NCBI GenBank assembly: GCA_023846275.1 | Contig: CM043875.1 | Coordinates: 41,012,633-41,076,632, forward strand | DNA length: 64,000 nt | Source of the DNA: Vanilla planifolia | Taxonomy: Eukaryota; Streptophyta; Magnoliopsida; Asparagales; Orchidaceae | Reading direction: 5' to 3' | Part shown: piece after piece, positions 50,706-62,180 of the stretch | Position numbering within the stretch: position 1 is the first letter of the stretch | How the letters are laid out: each line of letters begins with the position of its first letter | Notes under the pieces: generated by a model | What the model was told of the DNA's origin: nothing | Databases searched by the model: none | The model's input: the letters and a program-made list of their open reading frames with translations, nothing else | Translations under genes and position numbers: made by a program

Positions 50706-51172
50706 GAGAGATTACCAACTCTGGTAATGTTCGGAGAGGCTTGGGAGAGTGAGTTGTTGGAGGCTACAATTACTGGTTTTAGGGAATGGGATGGGGTAAT
50801 GAGCTGGTAACGTTCAGAGAGGACCCGGGAAGTGGTGGTGAACAGGGTAGTTGAGGAGTTCAACAAGGTTTCAGAATGCTGTGTAGAACATGATTGGTGA
50901 TAGATATATGGTTGGCAAGGGTTACATCAATGCAATGCGGATGGCAGCGGTGGCGGTGAAGTGAGATCGTAACCAAGTAGGACAACTTAGACTTCTCAAA
51001 GGATTTATCTTGAGCATGTATGCATTGAGCACGTGATAGTACTCAACTTTCGGTAACCAAAAGCTTCCTTTCATACCACACAATAAGGTCTTAAATTAGG
51101 TACAAACTAATGTCCTAGTTGTAATTGTAAAGACAAATATTCTTCGACTTAAAAATTAATAAAATCATAAGA
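50706..51172. other. Unassigned G+C-richer insert between Copia fossils
   Basis: Sequence composition changes abruptly at about 50,706. A G-rich segment to about 50,960 has no recognisable domain and no relation seen to the Copia parts on either side. The end, from about 51,050, may be the LTR of the next Copia fossil. Confidence 0.35.
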
Positions 51173-51900
51173 GGGTATCAAAAGCAAAATAGTATGGTGT
51201 TAATGCTTAGAGTTTAGTAAGAAATAATTTTTGGTCTCATAAATGATTCATTATAATTTAATAACTTAAATAAGTTTAATATGGCTTTATTTCTTGCCTT
51301 CCTTTTGGCTTGTGTTTGAGATTTTATTCACGATCGGTGACAAATTATGCCTTTTTATTCTTCTATTCTTTGGAGCCCTTGATTTTTTGTATCAATTGTG
51401 TTAATGGTAGTTGGGAGGCAATTTATTACAAGGTTTTAGAAAATTATGGAAGGTGACGAAGTCAAGATTGACAAGTTTGAAGAAAAATGTTTTATGGAAG
51501 GTGCACTTAATTGAATTTTTCAATCAAAAGAACTTGTATTAGTTACTATTTGCACAAAAACTTCAATGCTTGTCGAAAGAAGAATGTGGGTTGCTAAAGA
51601 TGTGTTGGGAGCTGTACAACCAACCCTCAAAAGAGACATATGTTGATGTAGCCAAGGTAACAAAAACAAATGTTTGATTATGGCTTTGTGCAACATGTAT
51701 GAAATGACTTTAGGAACAGTTATGGTGTATTTTATGCAATGGTTGTTTAGCCTAAAGATGGCATGGGCATCTTTTGTAACAGATCGTAGTAATGTCTCTA
51801 ATATGATTGAGACTCAAGTGAGATTTGTAGAGATTGTGACTACAGATGAACAAGGATCTAAAGCAAAAATGATGGAGAAGGAAACCTGGCTTTGATACCA
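51173..51900 (+). mobile_element. Second Copia fossil: primer-binding site and gag only
   Basis: A sequence resembling a Copia primer-binding site (GGTATCAAAAGCAA) lies near 51,176. About 270 bp later a gag frame starts at about 51,446 with MEGDEVKIDKF and continues into a segment with ALCNMYEMTLGTVMVYFMQW and LFSLKMAWA. This is the gag pattern of a Copia lineage different from the element at 46.4-50.7 kb. It is broken, with several disabling changes, and no later domains follow it directly. Confidence 0.7.
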
Positions 51901-52640
51901 AAAATAATAGAGATTGGACTAGAGGAACTCCTATTGCTGGATGTAAAATGGAAGAAAATGAACAGGATGACGACAAAGGTGGAGATAAATTCGATCACAA
52001 TTTGGATATCTTTAGATTGCAACCTGAAGAAACCTAGATGATAACCTAGAGTTGTGTACGCATATATGGTAAAGAAACCGTAGTTTTTAGAAACAAAATT
52101 TCAAGTAAAAAATATTATTTTTTTCATTTAAAAACAATACTTAAATCGTACAACCTTAAGTAACATGAAAAAAATTAAAATATTCTAAGAATAAGCAAAA
52201 ATAATTGAAATATCAAATAGGTCTATAAGCTCAAATATGATGTACCACAATTTGCTAAATCAAACTATTAAATAATAAAAAATGCTATGCGAACCCACTA
52301 TGGCCCTTTGACAGTAATCGAGTCCATGGTTTATGACAAAATGGGACCTCTTGTGTCTCGGGCTCCACTGGATTGTCTACTGCATATTATGTGTTGGATA
52401 GGATTAGCTTAAAGTTGAAATAATGGCATTGATTTTACTCTCTTTTTAGATTATTAGAATGCAATTATCTGTACAGTGAGTAGTGCATTAAGGTACTAAA
52501 GTTAAAGCTTTAGGTTTTTTGAAATATGATTGCAATTTATAATATATGTCATGAAGAATTAATGTAACATTTCTATAGCCTTGAACATTGAAAAAATAGG
52601 GCATGGTATAAATTGAGGGCATAATTTTATGGGCAAGTTA
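51901..52640. other. Unassigned AT-rich stretch
   Basis: No coding content or terminal repeat was recognised. It may be decayed internal sequence of the preceding Copia gag fossil. Confidence 0.3.
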
Positions 52641-53240
52641 GTCATAGGGGTTATAAGATGCAAAATTTCACCTGCTAATCTCAATTGTTGATCCAAACTT
52701 CAGTAATGTGGTGGTTATCATTGGCTTGAGATTAGTTCATCAAGTTCAAAGCCTTGAACGTAGCATCTGGAGACCTGTTTCTCAAGACTAGACCCTCGAG
52801 ACAAACTTCTTGAGCGAGCTTTTCAAGGCTCATTATCAAAGCTAGTTCTATAAGTAAACTTTGTTCAAAGCTCATGCAACTGTTTATAATTGAGCATCAT
52901 GGATCTAGTTTCATGAAGATAGTTTCTTTATACTTGAAACTTAGATTAATTATGTTGTTATGGTAAGCTTAGCACTAATTTGGTCATGTAATCAAAGGTT
53001 GCGTTTCTTGTTTTGTAGTTGTAATAGACTAGTCAATGTCAATAAAAGGTAAAAGCTCAAAACATTTAGTTTTTTATAACTAAAAGCTAGCTGTAATTTT
53101 CTGCATGTGAAAATGGGGTTAGATTATATCATTATCTTCTTTAGCTATAAATAGAATCCTAGGGGGTTGGGCAACTAATTTACTTTTTGCTCGATTTGTT
53201 TCTTAGATTCTAATTCAAAGAGTATTGGGAGAGAAGTGAG

Positions 53241-53703
53241 GTTTATTTAATTGAGAATTATTTCTTTTTTATTCTTTTTTCATTATCTTAGGTGGGTCTT
53301 GTCATCTTTCTTCTTCTTGACCATCATTGGTTTTGAGAATCCCAAGTTTTCTTTCTTCCTTCTGCTTTGTAATCTCTCTCTAGCTCTTAATAAACATAAG
53401 TTTATGTTATATTCTTGTGAATTCATAATTTTCATCAATAAGACCATAATAGGTATTGGAAAAGGAGAGTTCTTTTATTTAATTGAGAATTATTTCTTTT
53501 TTTATTCTTTTTTCATTCTCTTAGGTGGGTCTTGTCATCTTTCTTCTTCTTGACCATCATTGGTTTTGAGAATCCCAAGTTTTCTTTCTTCCTTCTGCTT
53601 TGTAATCTCTCCCTAGCTCTTAATAAACATAAGTTTATGTTATATTCTTGTGAATTCATAATTTTCATCAATAAGACCATAATAGGTATTGGAAAAGGAG
53701 AGT
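53241..53703. repeat. 232-bp tandem duplication at the LTR-like end
   Basis: The block beginning 'tttatttaattgagaatt' at about 53,243 recurs 232 bp later at about 53,475. Both copies end in 'ggtattggaaaaggagag'. They are nearly identical, so the duplication is much younger than the surrounding fossil. Confidence 0.92.
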
Positions 53704-54637
53704 TTTTTTAGAACTATTATAAGAATAATCAGTTGAAATAAAATTTTATGATCTCTAAGAAAAGATGGATCAAAATTAATAGAAAAGTACATCTAAAAAT
53801 GTGATCATTGAGAGCATAGTGGATGCTTCAATGTGAGTATTAGTGGTTTGATTGAGTCAGTGATTTTAATAATATCATTTCACTTTATACTTAAAGGAGT
53901 TGTTATAGGGTTTTGTAGCAAGAGTTTTCGGCAAGATGTTCTTGGTTGATGAACTTCTGAAGATCATGAGCAGAAGAGATGCATAGGTTATGATTGCAAA
54001 CACATCATTAAAATGCACAACTTAAGTATATCATAGGTTTGAAGAGAGATCTTGTTTTCATCTATCAACTAAGAAACATGGGTGTTGCATCCAGTTAATG
54101 AAAAATTGTCATCATGTGGGGCAACAATCTTTGAATTCTCTATATGGAAGGTAGTTTTATGGGTATGGTAGTGGTGCCTTTGTGAAGTTTTGAGAAAGAT
54201 TCTCGGTTGTGGCTCGACACAGTTGGAGAAGTTAATCAAAAGGACAGAGGTTATGATTAAATTTTGTTTTCTACTTATTCTCAAATCCATAACTGTTGGT
54301 GCATGTGAAGACTATGCCCTTGGAAATCAGAGATGTAGCAGTCTCACCAATATTGGTTGTGAGTTATAGCCAAGGAAGCTTATTTATTTCTGAAAACTGG
54401 CCATTGCTTAATATATGATATCAAGGATAATGACAAATGTCATCACTTGAAGGATCAAAGTGTTACATTTTGTTCATTGGTTACTTCACAAGGTTTGGGC
54501 CTGCTTCTTATAGAGCAAGGTTGGTGTCCTCAACACTTGCAAGAAATGTAAGATAGAAGATGTTATGGTGTAGTAGTTGTTGTGGGCATAGGAGTAAAGA
54601 TAATTTCTATTTTTGTTGTGTTCTTGGAATAAAACAT

Positions 54638-55310
54638 GATAGAGATGATTCCAAATAGGCCATGGTCAAATAGAATTGCTGAAATGATGAGCAGGATACG
54701 AATGAGTGCATAAAGTGTTTTAGGTTGCATGTTGATCTTAGCATGTTACTTAACTTTAATTATCTGAAAAAAAGTTGTGGAAGAAAGCTTGTCTAGAATA
54801 TCTAAGAGCCTCAAATTGCTTGTTTTATGCTCATATATTGATTTGGAGAATAGGAACAGGCTTTCTGATGAATTCATGTGCTTCTTCATTTATTATGGTG
54901 TTGATAATTTTGAACATAGCTTTTGGGATGTGAAACATAGGAAGATTATTTCTATAAATGATAAATTATAGGTCTGAAATGATAGAGATGATTCCAAATA
55001 GGCCATGGTCAAATAGAATTGCTGAAATGATGACCAAGACATGAATGAGTGCATGAAGAGTTCTAGGTTGCATGTTGATCTTACCATGTTAACTTCAATT
55101 ATCTGAAAAAAGTTGGTATGGCGAAAGTTAGTCTAGAATATCTAAGAGCTTTAAATTGTTTGTTGTTTGCTCATATTGATTTGGAGCATAGGAACAAGCA
55201 TTATGATGAATTAATGTGCTTCTTCATTGAATATGTTGGTGATAGTTTTCAAAATAGCTTTTGGGATGTGAAGCATAGGAAGATTATCAATATAAATGAT
55301 AAGTTATAGC
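54638..55310. repeat. 343-bp tandem duplication inside the third Copia fossil
   Basis: The block starting 'gatagagatgattccaaata' at 54,638 recurs at 54,981. Each copy covers the same integrase C-terminal part, ending with the WDVKHRKII region and 'aaatgataa(a/g)tta'. The copies differ by a number of substitutions, so the duplication is old but later than the start of decay or concurrent with it. Confidence 0.9.
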
Positions 55311-57724
55311 TCTACAATTATTTGTATAGTGTACAATGAGATGGTGAATACAGTTTTAAGTTGTATGTACATAGACTTGAAGAACTCTGAAGCTGTAAAC
55401 TTAGAGCAGTTGTCATCTGCAAGCATGAAATGGTATCTAAAAACAAATACGGTTGCAATCCCTACGATTATGGGTAAAACATACTTGGAAAATATGGTAT
55501 GATTTGCACCAATTGTATGGAAGTGAAGCCAAACTTCAAGGCTTGTTCAAAGTTACTGTTCTCCTTATTATTTACTTCTAAGAGCGGATAGTCAAGTTGT
55601 TTCTCCAATGCTGTACAAGTGGGGCCTTTGAAACGAATCAAATGGAGTCTCGTTGCTAGAAGGAAGATTCTATTGCGTAAGTGTGTAAGCCATGGCTGAT
55701 GCTAAAGCTCATTTAATGGAAGAAATGCATTGATAATGGCACATCTAGCTTTTTTACCACATAGCTTATATTGAGCATTGTAAAAGTGGTGGACTTGCAT
55801 TGAAGCAACTTGGCTTGTAGATTGTTCTTCTCCATCACAACTTAAAAGAACATATTTTCATGCTAAAACATCAAGCTTTTCAAGTTACTAGCAATGAGAA
55901 ACTTCTTGTAAGAAAAAGTAAAAAACTTCGAAGCAAGCTCAACTATAATGTTATGTACAACTGTAATTACACAAGTTGTGATAGGCCATTGTTGTTAGTA
56001 AAAAAAAACTTCGATGATAGTTACATTATCTTGCCACTTTACAAGGATGGCATGTTGAGCAAGGGATCAAACTTGTAGAAGATTCATGAATTGAAGGAGC
56101 AAATGCTAAAGAATTTGAAATGAAAGATTTAAGAATTGCAAATTACATTTATAGGGTAAGAATTTCGAGGAATAGAATTAAGTGAATATTAAGCATATCA
56201 TAGTAAAGATTATCGATGATTCTTGAAAAATTTAGAATTTCATATATTAGAGGGATTTCTTCACTGGGGAATTGTTCCACAAATAGTTGCTAAGCAATTG
56301 GGGGGGATGATAATATATGGCTGAGGTTTCACGGTCATCTAATATATAAAGCCTTATGTATGCTATGTTTTGCACAAGGTTGGACATCTTATATGCAATG
56401 AGACTTTGTTAGTCAGCATATGACTAATCCAGGATGGAAGAATTTCGAAGCAGTGAATTGACTTTTACATTATCATATAAGAATATCATATATGCCTGTA
56501 TGCTTCATGGGGAAATATAATTATTATGATGGTCTGTTGATGATAAATTAGGAGTAAACTCGGGAATTATTGAATAATATCTCATGAAATGTATTTACTA
56601 TATAGTATGATAATAAGTTGAATGGCATAACTCTAGAAGTTTATGATATTGTCAATCATAGAAGTTGAATATATTTCCATCTTAGATACTAACAAGAAGA
56701 TGACATGGTTGAAAAATCTTTACAAAAGAGTTGAATTAGGATTATGATTGCATAATATTCAATGAAAATCAAAGTGTCTATTTCTTGTGGGAAATCCCAC
56801 GCTTTATTCAAGAACTTAGCACATTTCTTAGGTATTTTTATATTGGGCCTTTGATATTTGAAGGTGAGTTATCATTGATGGAAAAACTCTATTTACTAAT
56901 CAAGATTGTTACCCTCAACCATTTGAGATTATGTTCCTCCTTAATTGCCTTATAAAATAACAAAGGCTATTCACGCTTGAAAAATTAGAATTTCTGAAGT
57001 AGATATAAACTCATCTTCAAGCATAATATTCAAATGTGATTAATATCAAAGCGAGACATCGTTGTGGTGCAGTGTTCTTTCCAACCACAAAGGATCACAA
57101 GGGAAACTAGTGGTATCATTTACATATATTTCAGGTTGTGTCACAAGAGTGTAGTACACGTGAATGTTGTTATGAGAGCATGGGATCTGTCCATTCTAAG
57201 AGTTGTGTTTGTAGGATTATGGGTATGGTTGTGGCTATGGTGGTGGCTGTAGAAGAAGAATTGTATTATGCAGTTACCATGGGACAGCAACTGATCAAAT
57301 GTTAGGATAAGATGAGGACAACAAGTTGTGTTTCAAATCATAGACTAGAACATCCATGTAAAACCTTTGTAATTGCTTATTTCTATATCCTTTGTACAAA
57401 ATCTCGGTAAAGTTGGATTTCAATGCCAAGCTTAGTTGTGATCTCAGCTAATTATGCACTTAATTGAAATTTTGTTAAACTTAAGTAAAGCCCGTCAACA
57501 TTTTGGTTATGTATCCCCCAACTCTGCAAATATTGTCATTTGCTTCATATTTTTGGTGATCACTAAAGCTAAGAGGAACCTACATTTCCTGATTAGTTTT
57601 TTTAGTTTCTCCCTTTTGTTATACTTTTCTCGGTTATAAAAATTTTCAATGTTAAACTTTTGGCCTCATAGGGTATTATTCGGAATGTACCAATTGGAAG
57701 GGGCATTTCTTTTACTTCTTCCAG

Positions 57725-58083
57725 AAGCCGTGGAGGTGCTTGGAGGGTTGGCTGAAGACTTGGATGCAGCACGTCACAGGTTTATTAGTGAAGTAAACAA
57801 GCCTCCTAGAGGGAAAAGGTTTCTCTTCAAACTTCACCATAGATTATCATGACGTCCTTCAATTATCTTGTTATCTCTTCATGTGTGACTTTTTTCTACT
57901 TCCACCTATGCAGGAAGCAAGCCTTAATTCCTTTGTCTCAAAGAGCTGCCCTTGTATCATGGCCATCAACTAATGTTAATGGTGGAACAGCAAACACGTT
58001 AGTGCCAGCAAGTGACATTTGTATTTCACAACCTAATGCTCTGGAATCACCATCTCTTAGCAACCCTAAACCAATGGCTCAAG
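57725..58083 (+). CDS. Two linked exons of an unrecognised plant gene (partial)
   Basis: Exon 57,725-57,779 is preceded by a pyrimidine-rich acceptor (ttacttcttccag) and followed by a gt donor. Exon 57,914-58,083 is preceded by cacctatgcag and followed by gtacat. The 134-bp intron joins them in frame (split codon for R). The peptide starts AVEVLGGLAEDLDAARHRKQ, which looks like a charged helix, and continues with ALIPLSQRAALVSWPS. The rest is Ser/Pro/Asn-rich and probably disordered. I do not recognise the family. No further exon was found on either side. The gene could have very long introns, or this could be a fragment left beside the Copia fossil. The absence of stops, good splice sites and phase match argue for real coding sequence. 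Confidence 0.5.
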
Positions 58084-61000
58084 GTACATTTGCCTAGTCT
58101 AATACTTTTACAGAATGATTGTTCTACTTAAATTGCTAGCTATGTTTCCCGTGTATGCACTGGTTATTGTCATATGAGACAAGCTCCATCCTCTTGGAGA
58201 TTAAGTATCAAAGTTTTGGAAATTGTTTAAAGCAAGGTGCTCTTTGTGATGGTTATTTTATATTGTTAATTGTATAATTATCACTCTCCTTTTATGAATA
58301 TATGTGGAGAGAGTGTGGGGATTTGGTGAGAGAGTTAGAGAGAGAGCTTCAGGAGCATACTAGTTTTCTTACATATTGTATCCTACTATGGATTAATAGT
58401 ATTAAAATTAGGGACATTAATCTCTATCCAAAACATTTGAAATGGTTGAACACAATTTTTCTGTATGATCTATGAAAATTTAGGCAGGCTTCCAGAATAA
58501 GAAAACATGAACAATGTATAAGAAACTGTTACAAGTTAATGAATATTATTAAGAGGATTTTTTGAAGATGTTTAGAGGATGGGTTTAGGCTAGCTGTTCT
58601 ATTAACTCTCTTTGAAAAGTTTATTTTATGCATTATTTGTTTTCTTTATTATTTCTCTTAATGTTGAAAGATTTTTTTTCTTTGATTCCTTTGTAAGAGA
58701 CTCATTAATTTTTCTTTGCTTCCTAAATAAGCAACTCATGAATATGTTAATTATGGTCTTTGATTATTTTATATATGTAGCACTGGTTATTAGAAATGTA
58801 AGATGTTATCTAGGAAATAAAACATTTCAAGTTTTAATTCTTGGAAGATATTTCTTTTCTTGTTAAATAAGAGACTGATGAATATTTCTTTGATTTCTAA
58901 CTAAGAGACCTATTATTATCATGGTAGGATCTTTAGCAATTTCCTATTATGTAGGGCTAGCTAGATCTTTTAAATGTTCTTTGGAATATTGAAGTATTCC
59001 AATTCTAATTTTATGTTGTCAAAGCCTTAGATTAGGTGGAAAAACGCAACAATCTATGAAATTCATTTTGGACAAGTTTGGATGAGGAGATTGCAAGCAC
59101 ATAGGAGGCTTCTTTGACCAGTTTTTCTAATTTTAATTTGTATAGTTTTATTGCTGACTTCTGGAGAAATTTCATTATTTTAGATCACAAAACGCAAAAA
59201 TTGATGGAAAAGTTACTTTAATGTTCCCTATAAGTCCTTTTACTTGTTATTCAAGGAAGAGGCATGTTAACTTTTATCATTGGCAAAGCAAAAAGACTCA
59301 ATATTGACAATTCGACTTACAAACTTGTGAATTAACAATTCCATATTTGTGTCTTGGAAGGTTGATTACTTCCATGGAGGCTTAAATTAGCCAAGCATAC
59401 TTATTCTTGTGCATTGCCAAGGGTACACTTGATGTTGTTAAAGAAAATTGTTCAAACATTGAGAAGGCCTCTCAAGCATTCAAATCCGATAATAAACTTA
59501 AGATATGGCTAAGCACCTTGGGTATTGTAAATTATTAAAAATCACTGAAAACTTTATGGCAAGCATATGATTTGTTTTACATGACAGACAATAAAGATAT
59601 GGGCAAAAATATGATGATTAATGGACACCTTGCAAAATAATGTGTGTGTGAAATTTGAATGGTCTTATGGAGGAGTTGGATGCAATGAGAGGCTGGGTTT
59701 ATAGGATGGAACCACTTAGCCTCTATTGGATATTCATTGCATGCAATTTTTTTAACTATAATGGGAAAATGGGAATAAGGCATTCGAAGCATCCATCAAG
59801 GCAAACTTGAGGGCAACAAGCACATAATGAAGAGAATAGTGTGGTTTGGAACATGTTTTAGTTGTAATAACCCAATTAAATTTTGGGTTAGCAGTTGAAT
59901 GCCTTTTTTCTGACATGCGCCTTGTTGTTGAAGTCATGTCTTTGTACACTAAAAATAAATTGCAACATCTTTGATATTTTGATTCTATGGCATTAGATCA
60001 TATGATAGTTGATGGTCTCTATTTTTCAATTCCTCAAAATCATTGGTTATACATTATGTATTTCATGTTTCAAAATTAGCTTATAACTCATTAATTATTT
60101 AATTGACCTGCAATTTAGATTCTCTTGGTAATTTTTTTGTGATCTACATGAACTTGAATAGAGGACTTTAAAGATGATAATTGGCTATGTGAAGAAGGTG
60201 GACTCTATTACCTTTAGGATAATTTCTTTGTGAGGAAGCAAGCCACCCAAAGGTGATTTTTTTTCCTTGTTTCCATTGATAGTTTAGTAATATCTTGGCA
60301 TAATGGGTTAAGCCACACAAATTTTTTTTCTTTTAAACTCTTGCTTTTTGAATTTGCTGTTGAATAAAATTCCAAGATTATTTTTCACGTGAAACTTGTC
60401 AAATGGCCAAAAATTCTTGCACTTGATATCCTCTCACACCATTCAAAGAATCTCATCCAATTCGTAATTCCGTTTTAGACTCCAACTCGTATAAAAAATG
60501 TTTAGAGAATGAAATAATTTACTATTGTATATTATTTGTTTGTTTTATTTATTCAATGGTAGTCTAAGGTTGCAAAAACTTTTTTAGATTTTAATTATAT
60601 TATAAAACATTAGTTTACAACTATTATTCAAATCTTATAAATTGATAATAGAAAGGTGTATTTTCATTCTATTTTATTATACTTAGTAATTAGTGGGTTA
60701 TTTTATGATGTTTTTGTTTAAATATAACTTGACAATTTGGTGTATCTGAAAGGGCCAATTACCACCTTTTTGAAGTTATTAGATTTTTCATGTTTACAGT
60801 TATGTCGCAAAGTATTTTTGTATGTGTGTGTTATGTGTGAATGGGCTACCTAGAGGATGTAGATATAATAACTTTATATGTAATAAGTTGATTGCCATCT
60901 AAAGCTTTGCCATTCAAATCTTTAGTTTTTATACTACTCAACACATATCCTTTTGTTTTGTTCAATTTTTTTTCCCTTAAAAATTTTTGAATATATTTGC

Positions 61001-61639
61001 TTTGTTCTTGTTCATTACCAATATTCTTTAAAATTAAACCCTAGAGCATTCAAATGTGTTTTCAGTTGATACTTGCTTGTCAATTTTTTGGCATATCTTT
61101 CTCTCAATGGATGTTAGATTTCTTAAATTGTAGCCTTTTTCTCTTAAGCCTTCCGGCTAGAGGGAAAGTATAAGTGAACATTGCCAAGCTTTTCAAATTG
61201 ACCATCATCCTCTTTTGTTCCTATCTTTCGTCAATTTTATTAATTACACAGCATATTATGCCACACAAGATGTGAAAAAACTTCAAAAAGAGGGAAACCT
61301 AGTTCCCAGCTAGGAAATCTGGACCTGATTGTATACCCTTGATTAAAAATGTCTCATAGTACTAAAAATTCTAACGTCTGTCATAGTAGTATTCAAAATT
61401 GAAGCCTAGTTTAGTGGCAATTCTCTTGAACCAACTCAATCAGAGTGTCCTATGGTGATGGTGTAAGACAAATTTGATCTTTGCGTAGCTCTCAGAAAGA
61501 GGGCAAGGTTGTGCACTCAATCGTCCTTTTTTAAGATTTGTCTTTTATGGTTATTCCTCCTCTTTTAGTGCCTTAGCAATCTTAAGTCAGAAGTGCCAAA
61601 TATCTATTAGAAGCTCTTTCCATTCCTGAATGTAAACAG
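58084..61639. other. AT-rich stretch without recognised gene
   Basis: No exon continuing the gene at 57.7-58.1 kb was recognised. Short open frames have no domains. Parts of 59,250-59,900 have the texture of a decayed gag-like frame but no diagnostic motif. Confidence 0.4.
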
Positions 61640-62180
61640 GCAATTATGAAATAAATGGATGCTCTGAAGAAAAATGATGTTTTGGAATTTTGAATAAATC
61701 TAAGCAGAAGGCTGTTTGACGAAGGTTGGTCTACAAAATGAAGTATTTTGCAAACGAGAATATTGATTTATTTAAAACTAGACTTGTGGCTAAGGGGTTT
61801 GTGCAAGCCTATGTTATAAGTTACTAGTACACATTTTTGCAAGTTGCTGAGCTCAACAGTGTGCTAGTGTTATTATCATTAGTAGCTAATTTCTGCTGGC
61901 CTTTATGGAAAATGTCTTGCTAATGGTGATTTACATCTTTTCCCTTGTTTGCTGAATGTAAGGAACAAGTTGTGTAGACTGTAATTGACTTTTTATGGTT
62001 TGAAACAATCTCTAAGGGAGTAATTCAAAAATTTTATTGAAGCTATCAATGCCAATGGATGCCCAAGCCCAATTTGATCATATGCGTTTTGTGAAGCACT
62101 TGGAAAGCCATAAGATTGCTATTATGATAGTTTATGTGGATCATATTTATTGTGATAAGAAACTACCTAGAAGAAATAAA
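61640..62180 (+). mobile_element. Copia reverse-transcriptase fossil
   Basis: Pieces of Copia reverse transcriptase can be read on the plus strand: MDALKKNDV at about 61,655, then MKYFANENIDLFKTRLVAKGFVQ at about 61,737-61,810 (compare YKARLVAKGFTQ in the family), then IAIMIVYVDHI at about 62,106-62,140, corresponding to ILIVYVDDI. It is a fragment with several disabling changes. No LTR, gag or RNase H was found beside it. It is separate from the elements at 46-57 kb. Confidence 0.8.

Larger units (their letters stand above)
52650..57000 (+). mobile_element. Third Copia fossil: LTR-like start, integrase, reverse transcriptase, RNase H
   Basis: The left part (about 52,650-53,470) looks like an LTR: a plant TATA at about 53,147 (GCTATAAATAG) is followed by a T-rich leader and an 'aataaa'-type signal, and then a weak primer-binding match. 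Integrase C-terminal sequence with FWDVKHRKIISIN appears at about 54,650-54,970 and again in a tandem copy. Reverse transcriptase follows at about 55,860-56,200 (NYTSCDRPL, SYIILPLYKDGML, IHELKEQMLK) and RNase H-side sequence from about 56,310. Order and strand agree with one element. It is broken, with well over ten disabling changes, and it has internal duplications. The right LTR was not identified. It is old. Confidence 0.78.
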
